Assembly: GCF_005503625.1 (NCBI RefSeq)
Contig: NZ_SCMX01000029.1
Location: 1 to 64,000 of the forward strand
Direction of reading: 5' to 3'
Source of the DNA: Cupriavidus sp. 2SB
Lineage (GTDB): Bacteria; Pseudomonadota; Gammaproteobacteria; Burkholderiales; Burkholderiaceae
Length of the DNA stretch: 64,000 bases
Positions 1 through 12,000 of this stretch are shown piece after piece. How positions within the stretch are numbered: the first letter of the stretch is position 1; each line of letters opens with the position of its first letter. The notes beneath the pieces were generated by a model. It was not told where the DNA came from, did no database searches, and was given only the letters and a program-made list of their open reading frames with translations. The position numbers and the translations under genes were made by a program.

Positions 1-3000
1 CGATGCACAACTCACCCGGCACGCCAGCCGGTGTGGCCTGCATCTGGCCGTCGAGCACATAGACCCGGCGACCCGCCAGCGGCGTGCCAATCGGCATCTG
101 CACCGGCAACGGCCTGCCTTCGACGTACGGCGCGCAGTCCAACACGGTGGCCGTGACCGTGGCTTCGGTCGGACCATACGTGTTCAGCAGCGTCACGTGC
201 GACAGCCCCGCTTCGCGCCAGGCCTTGAGCCCTTCGGGCGGCATCGCTTCGCCGCCTGCGTGGACCTGGCGCAGCACGCCGTAGTCACGCGGACCCTGGC
301 GCGCAAAGTCCTGCACCAGCAGGAACCAGTAGGCCGTGGTCAGATCGACCACGCTGATGCGCTGCGCGATCAGGCGTTGATGGAAGGTCTCGCTATCCCA
401 CAACTGCGGGCCACGCAGCACCACGGCGGCGCCCGCGCACAGCGGCGGGTAAAGCTGCTCGACAAAGCCGTCGAAGTTCAGCGTGGCGAACTGCAGCATG
501 CGGTCCGCCGGGGTCAGGCCGAAGAAGCCGATCGACACCTGCGCGTGGCCGGCCAGCGCGGCGTGAGACATCCCCACGCCCTTGGGACGGCCCGTCGAGC
601 CGGAGGTGTAGATCACATACGCCAGTTGGTCGCGATGGACCGGCACCGCCGGGTCGCTATCCGGGCCGTCGATGTCGAGCAAGGCCGCGAGATCAAGAAC
701 GGGCACCGTGCCCTGCGGCAGCCGGTCGCGCACGGCATGGTGCGTCAGCAGCAAGGCGATGCCGCTGTCTTCGACCATGTACGCCAGACGCTCGGCCGGA
801 TAGGCGGGGTCCAGCGGTACGTAGGCCGCCCCGGCCTTGAGGATGGCGAGCAGCGCCACGACCATGTCCGTCGAACGCGGCACCGCGAGGCCCACGCGGT
901 CATCGGCGCGCACGCCCTGTGCGATCAGTCGATGGGCCAGCCGGTTCGCGCGACGTTCCAGTTCGCCGTAGGACAAGCCCGCGGCCTCATCCTCGAACAG
1001 CACGGCCAGTGCGTCGGGGTTGCGACGCGCCTGCGCCTGGAAGGCCAGGTGCACGAGCGGCGCATGGTCTTGTTGTGTGCCCGTGCCCCAGTGGGACAGC
1101 ACCGCGTGTTCCGCGTCGTGCAGCGCCACCAATCCGCCAACTGCCGCCGATGCATCGGCGGCCAACGCTTGCAGCAGACGCACGGTGTGATCCGCCACGC
1201 GTGCCGCATCGCCCTCGCTCAGCGCCGCGCGATCGAAGTCGATCTGCAGATGCAATGTCGGCACGGCGTACGCAGTGACGGTCACCGGATAACTGGTTTC
1301 GTCGCGACGATGGATGACAGTTGCCTGCAAATTGTCCGGCAGCGTTTCGCGCAGCGCGGCATCGACCGGATAGTTCTCGAAGACCAATACCGAATCGAAC
1401 AGCGCCTGTCCGGCCTGCCCTGCCCAGCGCTGGATGTCGTAGAGCGGCGTGTGCTCGAATTCGCGCGACGCCAGGTTGTGCGCCTGCAGATCGCGCAGCC
1501 AGTTGCCCACGGTCTGCCCCGCCTTCGGCGCCGCCACCACCGGCAGCGTGTTGATGAACAGGCCAAGCAGCGTCTGCGCACCCGGCACGTCGTCGGGACG
1601 TCCGGCCACCGTCGCGCCAAAGCTGACGGTCTGCTGTCCGGTATAGCGCTGGAGCACCAGCGCCCATGCGGCCTGCATCAGCGTGTTGAGTGTAATGCGT
1701 TCGCGACGCGCAAACGCGGTGAGCGCAGCGGTGGCGGCATCGTCGAACACGCGCGTCTCGCGGCCCTTGCCCATGGCGCTGGGCGGCGTCGGCAGCGTCT
1801 TTGCCAGATGCGTGTTCCCCTCCAGCCGCGCCAGTTGCGTGCCCCAGTATTGCCGCGCCGCGTCGGCGTCCTGCGCCTGCAGCCAGCCGATATGGTCGCG
1901 GTAGCGTCCGGACTTCGGCGTGGCGGGCTGACCCGCATAGGCGCGCAGCACCTCGCCCATCAACTGCGACGTGCTCCAGCCATCGAGCAACAGGTGATGG
2001 CTGGTCCAGACCAGATGATGCCGCTGCGCAGCCGTGCGCACGAGCACGAGCCGGATCAGCGGCGGCGCGGCAAGGTCGAAGCCACGCGCCAGTTCCGAGG
2101 CGGCCAGTGCTTCGAGCGCGGCGTCGTGCTGGTCCGTGGATCGATCACGCCAATCGTGTTCGGTCAACGGCAGCGCGCCGGGACGCGCCACCCATTGCAG
2201 CGGTGTCTCGCCTGTGAGGAAGCCGGTACGCAACACTTCATGCCGTGCAAAGACCTGCTGCCACGCGGCACGGAAGCGTGCGACATCGAGGCCGTCGAAG
2301 TCGATACGCAACTGGTTCAGATACGCCGTGGCCTCGGGGTCGAGCAGCGCGTGGAACAGCATGCCGGCCTGCATCGGCGAGAGTGGATAGAGGTCTTCCA
2401 GCTCTGCCGTCGCGCCCGCCGCCATCGGCAGCGTATCGAGTTGCGCCTGCGTGAGACCGGCAAGCGGTACGTCCGAAGGCGTCACGCCACGGTTGCCGGC
2501 GAGGCAATGCGCGATCAGCGATTCCAGATGCGTGCGATAGCGCTCCAGCAGCCCCTGCACTGTAGCGTCGTCGTGCAGCGCGCGGCTGAACGACCAGCTC
2601 AGGCTCAGGCGCCCGCCATGGACCATCGCGCCCACGTCGAACCATGTGCGGCGCGTGCTTTCCGGTGCGCGCTGGCGCCCTGCCGATTCGCGCGCCGGCT
2701 GCCACACGGCGCCATTGCCGAACGCCTGGTCGAATTGCCCCAGATAGTTGAACGTGACCTGCGGATACGGCAGATCGCCCAGTGCGCGGCCTGCCTCGGT
2801 CATATGGCGCAGCACGCCATAACCGAGCCCCTTGCAGGGCACGGCGCGCAACTGTTCCTTGATGGCCTTGAGCGATTCGCCTTCTCCACGGCTACCGGGC
2901 GTCAGCCGCACCGGGAACAGCGACGTCAGCCAACCCACCGTGCGCGTGAGATCGATTCCCTCTTCCAGTTCCTCGCGGCCATGGCCTTCGAGTTCCACGA

Positions 3001-6000
3001 CCACGCTGTCCCGGCCATCCCATTCGCAGAGCGTGCGGGCCAGCGCGGCCAGCAGGATGTCGTTGATCTGCGTGCGGTATGCCTGCGGCACCTCGTTGAG
3101 CAACTGGCGCGTCGTTGCCTCGTCGAGCGTGACGCTCAGTGCGTGCGCATCGGCCACGGTGTTGCTGCCGCCCGCCTTTGTGGGGAAGCTGCGTGATTCG
3201 CCCTGTTCGACGTGCCACTGCGCCTGCCAGTAAGGCAGTTCGGCGGCCATCGCGGCACTACCGGCGTGGCGTTGCAGCGTTTCGACCCATGCCTGCAGCG
3301 TGCTGGTCGACGGCGGCAATGTCACTGCCTGCCCTTGCCCGAGTTGCTCGTACGCGGCGTGGAGATCTTCGACGATCACGCGCCACGACACGCCATCCAC
3401 CACCAGGTGATGGGCGGCCAGCAGCAGCCGGCCCGGGCGCGACGGCCCGAGGTCGATCCACACGGCCTGGAAAGGGCGGGACAGGTCGAGGCTGCGCTGG
3501 ACGGCATCCGCTGCCTCCGCGATGGCCTGCGATGCATCCTCGGCGTCCGCCTGCGACACCACCTTGAACGATGACGTCCCCAACGCGGCCAGCGATTGTT
3601 GCCATGCGCCGTCGCGCTGCGCGAACCGTAGCCGCAATGCGCCGTGTTGGTCCACCACATGCGCCACGGCGCGGCGTACCCGTTCGACATCGACCGGCGC
3701 GCTGCTCTCCAGCATCAGCGACTGGTTCCAGTGGCTGGTGGCAAACGGATGCGCGGCGGCGTGGGCGAAGAACCAGTGCTGGGCCGGCGTCAGGGCGAAC
3801 CAGGTTTCGGTGGCCAACGTCGCGGCCGGCGCCGGTACGGCAGCGCTCTGCACGCGCGTTGCCACGGCCGCGACCGCTGAAACGGTCTGCCCTTCCATCA
3901 ACTGGCGCGGTGTCAGCTTCACGCCGCGACGGCGGGCCCGCGCCACGATCTGCAGCGTCAGGATCGAATCTCCGCCCAGTTCGAAGAAATTGTCGTGACG
4001 GCCCACGCGCGCCACGCCGAGGATCTCTGCCCAGATGGCAGCCAGCGTGGTTTCGACTTCACCCTCTGGCGCCGCGAACCCGTCGCCGTCGTCGCCCTGC
4101 TGCGCTGCGGGTTCTGGCAACGCGCGGCGATCCACCTTGCCGTTTGGCGTCAGCGGCAGCGCGTCGAGCACCATGATGGCGGCCGGCACCATGTAGTCCG
4201 GCAGCGTCGCGGCCAGTTGCTCGCGCAGGCTTGCCACATCGGGGTGGCCCTCGCCGTTGCCCACCACATAGGCGTGCAATTGCGTGCGCCCATCATCGGC
4301 GTCGCGGGCAATCACCTCGGCGCGGCTCACGCGCGGCAAGGCCGCCAGCGCCTGCGCCACCTCGCCCAGTTCCACGCGATAGCCGCGCACCTTGACCTGA
4401 TCGTCCACCCGACCGAGGAATTCGAGGCTGCCGTCCTCGCGCATCCGCACGCGGTCGCCCGTGCGATACAGCCGCGCGCCATCGCCCATCGGATTCGCCA
4501 CAAAGCGCTCGGCGGTCTGTGCGGCACGCCTCTGATAGCCACGCGCCAGTCCGGCCCCACCCAGGTACAGCTCGCCCACGCCACCGCGCGGCACGGCATT
4601 CAGGCCCGCATCCAGCACGTAGGCGGCATTGCCCGCCAGCGGATGGCCGACGGGCAACGTCGCGGCGGCGCGGTCCGCCGTGGCGGCCTCCTGCGTCAGG
4701 ATGCCCACCGTGGTTTCAGTCGGGCCATAGTGGTTCATGACGCGCGTTTCCGGGCGCAGTTCGGCGATGCGCGCCAGCAGCGGCCAGCGCGTAGCCTCGC
4801 CGCCCAGCACCAGCCGCGCACGCGGCAGCACCGCCGCAGCGTGCTGGGCGCTCAACAACGCCTGCAGATGGCCCGGCACGATCTTGAGCACGTCCACGGC
4901 ATGGCGGTCCATGTAGTCCGCAAACCGGTCCGGATCGAAGGCACGCTCCGGCGCGAGCATATGAAGCAGACGCCCGGAGCACAGCGCGCCGAACAGCACC
5001 GTATGGCCCAGATCGGCGCCCACGGTCGAGGCCATTGCCATGCTGCGCGCTGTCTCGGGCAGGTCCATCCGCTGCAGCACGGCCCGCACGTAGTTGGCAA
5101 GCGCGCCATGGCTGATGACCACGCCCTTGGGCTGCCCGGTCGAGCCGGACGTGTAGATCAGATAGGCCGGCAACGCGGGATGCGGCGCGGCGTCCAGCAA
5201 CGCCGGCAGCGCCTGCGCATCACCGGAGTCGGTCAGGGACATCACGGGAACGCCAAAGCCGCTGGCGTTACCGGTTGCATCGAGCACCAGCGATGCCTGG
5301 CTATCGTCGACCACGTAGGTCAGGCGCGATGCCGGCAATGCGGGATCGAGTGGCACATACGCGCCACCGGCCTTGAGCACCGCCAGCAGGCCCAGCACCA
5401 TTTCGATGGAGCGCTGCGCATGCACGCCCACGCGCGATTCCGCGCCGATGCCCTGCGCGCGGAGCCGTTGCGCCAGCCGGTTGCTGCGCGCGTCGAGGTC
5501 CGCGAACGTGACACTGCGGGCGCACTGATCCACCTCGTCGGCCACGGCCTGCGCGGCAGGGGTGCGACGCACGGCATCGCGCCAGAGGGCCAGCACATTC
5601 GGGGCGGGCTCTGCGGCCGGCGCGTGCGCCACGACAGGAACGGGGGCGAGCGCGCCCAGTGCCACGTCCGGGTGCTGCTGTCCCACGCGGACCATGTCAT
5701 GCAGCACGCTGTCGAAGGCGTCCGCGATGCGTGCGGCCATGGCCTCATCCACGTGCGCCAGATCGTGCAGGTAATCGAAACTCAACGTGGCGCCGGTCTT
5801 CACGCGCAGCGTCAATGGATAGTGATTGCCGTTGCCAGAACGGACATCGGTAAATGTCAGTCCGGCCGGGTTGCGCGACAGTGCTTCGTCCACGGGATAG
5901 TTTTCGAAGACGATGATGGTATCGAACAGCCCCTGCCCGCTGGCACCGGCCGCGCGCTGGATGTCATGCAGCGGCAGGAACTCATGCTCGCGCGAGGCGA

Positions 6001-9000
6001 TACTCTGGGCCTGCAACGTATCAAGCCAGGCATTCAGCGCATCGCCGGGGCGCGGCTGCGCCACCACGGGCAGCGTGTTGATAAAGAGTCCGACCATGCG
6101 CTCGACACCCGGCACATCCATCGGACGTCCCGCCGTGGTCGCGCCAAAGCACACGGCGTCCTGACCGGTGAGACGTTGCAGCAGGATGGCCCATGCGCCT
6201 TGAATCAGCGTGTTCAGCGTGACGCGGCGCGTCCGCGCAAACGCCTGCAGGCTGTCGTTCCGCGCCGCGTCGAGCACGCGCGGATAAGCGCGGTAGCCGT
6301 GGCGACCCACCGGGGCGGTCAATGCATCGGCCACGCGAGTGGGTGCGGTGAGGATCGCCAGTCGACTGCCCCAGTAGCTGCGCGCTGCGGCGGTGTCCTG
6401 CTGTCCCAACCAGCCGATGTAGTCGCAGTAGCGCGCGGTCTGGGGCGGCAGCGACTGGCCGGCATAGTGACTCAGCACCTCGCCGAGCAGTTGCGACGTG
6501 CTCCAGCCATCGAGCAGCAGATGGTGATGGGTCCAGATCAGGTGATGGCGTGTGGCGCCGATGCGTACCAGCGCCAGCCGCATCAGCGGCGGTTGCGCCA
6601 GATCGCAGCCCTGGTCGCTCTCGGCCTGCGCCAGCGTGTCCAGCGCCGGAGCGAGATCGTGGGGCGCCTCGGCTTCGACCCCATCGACCACGGTCAGCGG
6701 CAACGGCACGGTCCGTGCCACCCATTGCAGTGGCGTTTCGCCGGCGAGGAAGCCGGTCCGGAGAATGTCGTGCCGGTCCAGCACGGCCTGCCACGCCGCG
6801 CGGAAGCGTTCGACATCGAGGTGGTCGATATCGGCGCGCAACTGGTTCAGATACGTATCGCCCTGCGCCGCGTGGGCACTCAGGAACAGCATGCCGGTCT
6901 GCATCGGCGCCAGCGGGTACAGGTCCGCGATGTCAGCCGCATCCACTGGCAAGGCCAGCGTGTCGAGCGCTGTTTGCGTCAGGCCCGCCAGCGGGAAGTC
7001 CGATGGCGAGACACCGCGCGCACCGCTGGTGCAATGCGCGATCAACGCCTGCAGCTCGCGCTGGAAGCTGGCGGCAAGGGCCTCCATCGCCGGGCGCGCG
7101 TGGCGGTTGCGGCTGTAGTGGACTGTCAGCGTCAGCGTCTGGTCGTAGACCTGACCATTGATCGCCAGCGCGTGCATCAGCGGCGCGTCGGCATCCATGG
7201 CAGGACCGGCGCTTTCGTTGGCGGGTTTCCAGCCGTTTTCCGCATCGAACGCACCGTCGAACTGGCCCAGGTAGTTGAAAACGACTTCCGGACGCGGTAA
7301 GGCCTTCATCGCCGCCTGCTGCGCGGGGGTGCCTATTTCGCGCAGCACGCCATGGCTCAGGCTACGTCCCGGTACGGCGCGCAGGTGTTCCTTGACGCGT
7401 CGCAGCGCATCACCCGGTTCGCCCAGCGGCGCCAGCGCCACCGGATACAGGCTCGTGAACCAGCCGACCGTACGCGAGATATCGAGGTCAGACACGGCGT
7501 CGCGGCCATGGCCTTCGAGATCGACAAGGATCTGGTCGCCACCGGTCCAGCCGCACAGCGCACGGCCCAGTGCCGTGAGCAGGATGTCGTTGACTTGCGT
7601 GCGATAGGCGGCCGGTGCCTCGCGCAGCAATGCCGACGTGGCGGCTGCGTCGAGCGTCAGCGTGACACTGTCGCGCTCGCCAACCGTGCCGAAGGCTGCC
7701 GCGCCATCGCGTGGCAGCGCCACCGGCACGTTGCGCAATGCCTCCCACGCAGGCAAATCGGCGGCGTGCGACTCGGCATGGTCGCGCAGTGCCAACGCCC
7801 ACGTCTGCACACTGGCTGTGCGCGGTGGCAACGCCACGGACTGGCCCGCGCATCGTTGCTGATACGCGGTGCGGAGATCGTCGAGCAGGATGCGCCATGA
7901 CACGCCATCGACCGCCAGATGGTGGATCACCAGCAGCAGCCGGTAGGCAGGCGCGGCGTCATCGATCTCGATAGAGACTGCGCGCACGAGCGTGCCGGTG
8001 TTCAGGTCCAGGCTGCGTTGGGCCTCGGCGCACAGCGCATCGAGACCGTCTGCCGGGGTCTGCCGTGTCCACAACACGTCGTGCCTCGGCGTGCTACCGG
8101 CGGCCGCACACGTCTGGTGCCAGTGGCCGTCCACATCGCAAGTGAACTGCATGCGCAGCGCGTCGTGATGGGCGATCAGCGCGGCCAGTGCCTCGCGCAT
8201 GGGCTGCGCGGCGATGGGGGCGGCCGATTGCAGCAGCACCGCCTGATTCCAGTGGTGGCGCACTGGCATGTCCATGCCGAAGAAAGCGGCCTGGAATGGC
8301 AGCAGTGGCACATCGCCCGAAGCCGGCGCGTGTTCACGCACCGCCAGTTGGGCGGGGACGGCCACGGCAGCCAGTCGGGCAAGCGTCTGCGACTCGAACA
8401 TCTGGCGCGGCGTCAGTTGCCACCCGGTACGCCCTGCGCGCGACACGATCTGCAAGCTGATGATGGAATCGCCACCCAGTTCAAAGAAGTTGTCGTGACG
8501 GCCCACGCGTTGGATGCCGAGCACCTCCGCCCAGATGGCAGCCAGCGCGATTTCCGCTTCGCCTTGCGGCGCTTCGTAGCTGGCCTGCGTTTGCGCTTCC
8601 GGTGCCGGCAGCGCCTTGCGATCCAGCTTGCCGTTGGCGTTCAGCGGCAGACGATCGAGCACCATCAACGCGGACGGCACCATGTACTCGGGCAATGCTT
8701 CACCGAGCCTGACACGCATCGCCTGCGCATCGAGCGACTGCCCTGCCCGGCATGCCACGTAGGCCACCAGTCGCGTGCCGCCTACGGCAACCACCACCGC
8801 CTCCGCCACTTCGGGCAGCGCCAGCAACTGCGCCTCGATCTCGCCCAGTTCGATCCGCAGGCCACGGATCTTCACCTGATGGTCTATCCGCCCCAGGTAT
8901 TCCAGTTGCCCATCGGCACGCCAGCGCACCAGATCGCCCGTGCGATACAGGCGCCCGCCTGCCTCGAAGGGATCGGCCACGAAGCGCTCGGCGGTCAGGC

Positions 9001-12000
9001 CCGGACGACGCAGATAGCCGCGCGCCAATCCCACGCCGCCCAGATACAACTCGCCCGCCACGCCCTGCGGCACGCGGTTCAGGCTACCGTCGAGCACATG
9101 CGTGCGGATGCCCGACAGCGGTCGGCCAATCGGCACTTGCCGCCCTTCGGCGCGGCAGTTCCAGTACGTGACGTCGATCGCCGCCTCGGTCGGGCCATAG
9201 AGGTTGTCGAGCGAGACCCACGGCAAACGCGCCAGCACCTGCGCCTGCACTTCTGCGGGCAACGCCTCGCCGCTGCACACGATGCGCCGCACGCTGCGGC
9301 AGGCTTCCACGCCATCGTGGGCCATGAATGCGGCCAGCATCGACGGCACGAAGTGCAGCGTGCTCACGTCATGCGCCGCAATGCGCGCCACGAGCCGCGC
9401 CGGATCGCGATGCTCGCCCGGTGCTGCCAGCGCCAGACGCGCACCGGCCATCAGCGGCCAGAAGAACTCCCAGACCGAGACATCGAAGCTGAACGGGGTC
9501 TTCTGCAACACGGTGTCCGACGCGCTCAGTGCATACGCCTGCTGCATCCACGCGAGCCGGTTATGCAGCGCGCCGTGCCGATTGGCCGCGCCCTTGGGGC
9601 GTCCCGTGGAGCCCGAGGTGTAGATCACGTAGGCCAGGCTCTCGGCGTGCAGCGGCACCGCTGGCGCGTAGGTCGGCCACGCATTCCAATCGAGCGTATC
9701 GAGATCGAGCCACGTGGCGGCCAGCCGGGCCGGCACCCGTTCGCGCAGATGCGACTGCCCGAGCAGCAGCGACACCGCGCTGTCCTCGACCATGTACGCG
9801 ATGCGCTCGGCCGGATACTCGGGATCGATGGGCACATAGGCGCCACCGGCCTTGAGGATGCCGAGCAGGCCCACCACCATCTCGATCGAGCGTTCGGCCA
9901 CGATGCCCACGGGCATCTCGGGACGCACGCCCAGTGCGATCAGTTGATGCGCCAACCGATTGGCACGCGCATCCAGCTCCGCGTAGCGCAGCGATTGCTC
10001 GCCGAACACCAGGGCCACTGCATCGGGCGTGGCCGCTGCCTGTCGGGCAATGAGGTGATGCACCGGCTCCGGCGTGCCGTGCGTATCCGTGTTGATGCCC
10101 CAGCCATCGAGCCGCGCGCCTTCCTCGGCGCCCAGCAGCGGCACATCGGCCACAGCCGTATCGGGCTGCGTGGCGAGCGCTTGCAGCATGGCTTCGTAGT
10201 GCGCCGCCATGCGCGCCATGGTCTCCGGCTCGAACAGTTCGGCGGCATAACGCAGCGTCAGTTGCAGCGTGCCGTCGTCGTGTTCGATGGAGTCGAGGAC
10301 CAGTTCGAACTGTGCGGCCTGTGCGCCAACGGCCCACGGCGTCACCGACAGATCGCTCGACCCGGCCAGCGCGGCCAGCGCGGCGCGGTTGTCACGCTGG
10401 TGATTGAACATGACCTGGAACAGCGGCGGATGGCTCAGGCTGCGCTCCGGCTGCAGCGCATCCACCAGTTGCTCGAATGGCAGGTCCTGATGGGCCTGCG
10501 CGCCCAGCGCAGCTTCGCGGGTCTGTGCCAGTGCCTGCGCCAGTGTCATGCGCGGGTCGGCTTGCAGCCGCATCACCTGCGTATTGACGAAAAGCCCGAC
10601 CGTGTCCTGCACATCGGCACGATGCCGGTTGGCGATGGGCACGCCCACGCGAATATCGGCCAGCCCGGTGTAGCGCGACAGCAGCGTCTGGAACGCCGTC
10701 AGCAGCGCCATGAACACGGTGGCGCCGCTGGCCTGCGCACGCTGGGCCAGTGCATCGCGCACGGTTCTGGGCAGCGTCGCCACGTGGCGTGCCTCGCGGT
10801 AGCCGTCGGCGGCCAGCCGGGGGGCGTCGGCGGGCAGTTGCAGCACCGGATGATCGTGGCCAAGCTGCGTGCGCCAGTAGTCGAGTTGGCGGGTCTGCTC
10901 GGCGGCATCGAACCAGCCGCGCTGCCATGCCGCATAGTCCACGTACTGGACGGCCAGCGGTGCCACCGGCAACGCCTGCCCGTTCCGCAGCGCGCCGAAT
11001 CGCGTCACGAACTCGTCGACGATCACGCGCATCGACCAGCCATCCGAGGCAATGTGATGCATCACCACGACCAGCCGATGGTCGTCATCGGCCATGCGGA
11101 TCAGCGCCGCACGCACCGGAATCTGGCCTTCGAGATCGAATGGCGTCAGCGCCAGACGGGCGGCCTCGTCCGTGGCCGATGCCTCGGCGCCCGCAGTGTT
11201 CCGCAGGTCGATCACCGGCACGTCGAACGTCGCCTCCGGCAGCACCCGCTGCATGGCCTTGCCATCGGCATCGGCCACGATCACCGTGCGGAATGCTTCG
11301 TGCCGCGCCACCACGGCACGCAGTGCCTGCACCAGCAGATCGATGTCGAGCGCGCCCTGCAAGCGCAGGCCACCGGCGATATGGTTGGCCGTGCTGGCAG
11401 GGTCCAGCTTCCAGAGGAACCACTGGCGTGCCTGCGCCGGCGACAGCGGTTGCGGATCGAAACGAACATCGTCGGCCAACCGGGGCATGGCGGGCAACGG
11501 CGCCGCGTCGGACTGTGCGACGGCCACGGGCGCCACGGCAGCGGCGTGTGCCGCGGCGAGCGCCGCCAGCGTCTGGTGCTCCAGCAACTGGCGCGGCGCC
11601 AGCTTGATGCCCTGCTTGCGTGCGCGGGCCACCACCTTGAGGCTCAGGATGGAATCGGCGCCCAGTGCGAACACATTGTCGCTGCGCCCCACGCGCGCCA
11701 CGCCCAGCACCTCGGCCCAGATCGCGGCCAGCTTCTCTTCGAACTCGCTCTGCGGCGCTTCGTAGCGCGAGCCGCCATCGCGTTCCGGACGCGGCAATGC
11801 CTTGCGGTCGATCTTGCCGTTGGCGTTCAGCGGCAGTGCATCGAGCAGCACGATCGCTGCCGGCACCATGTAGTCGGGCAGTGTCGCGGAGAGCCGCTCG
11901 CGCAACGTGTTGGCATCGGCGCTGCCCACCACATACGCGCACAGCATCGCGCGGCCATCGTCGGCCTGGTCCGCCAGCACCTCGGCCTCGGCAACGCCCG

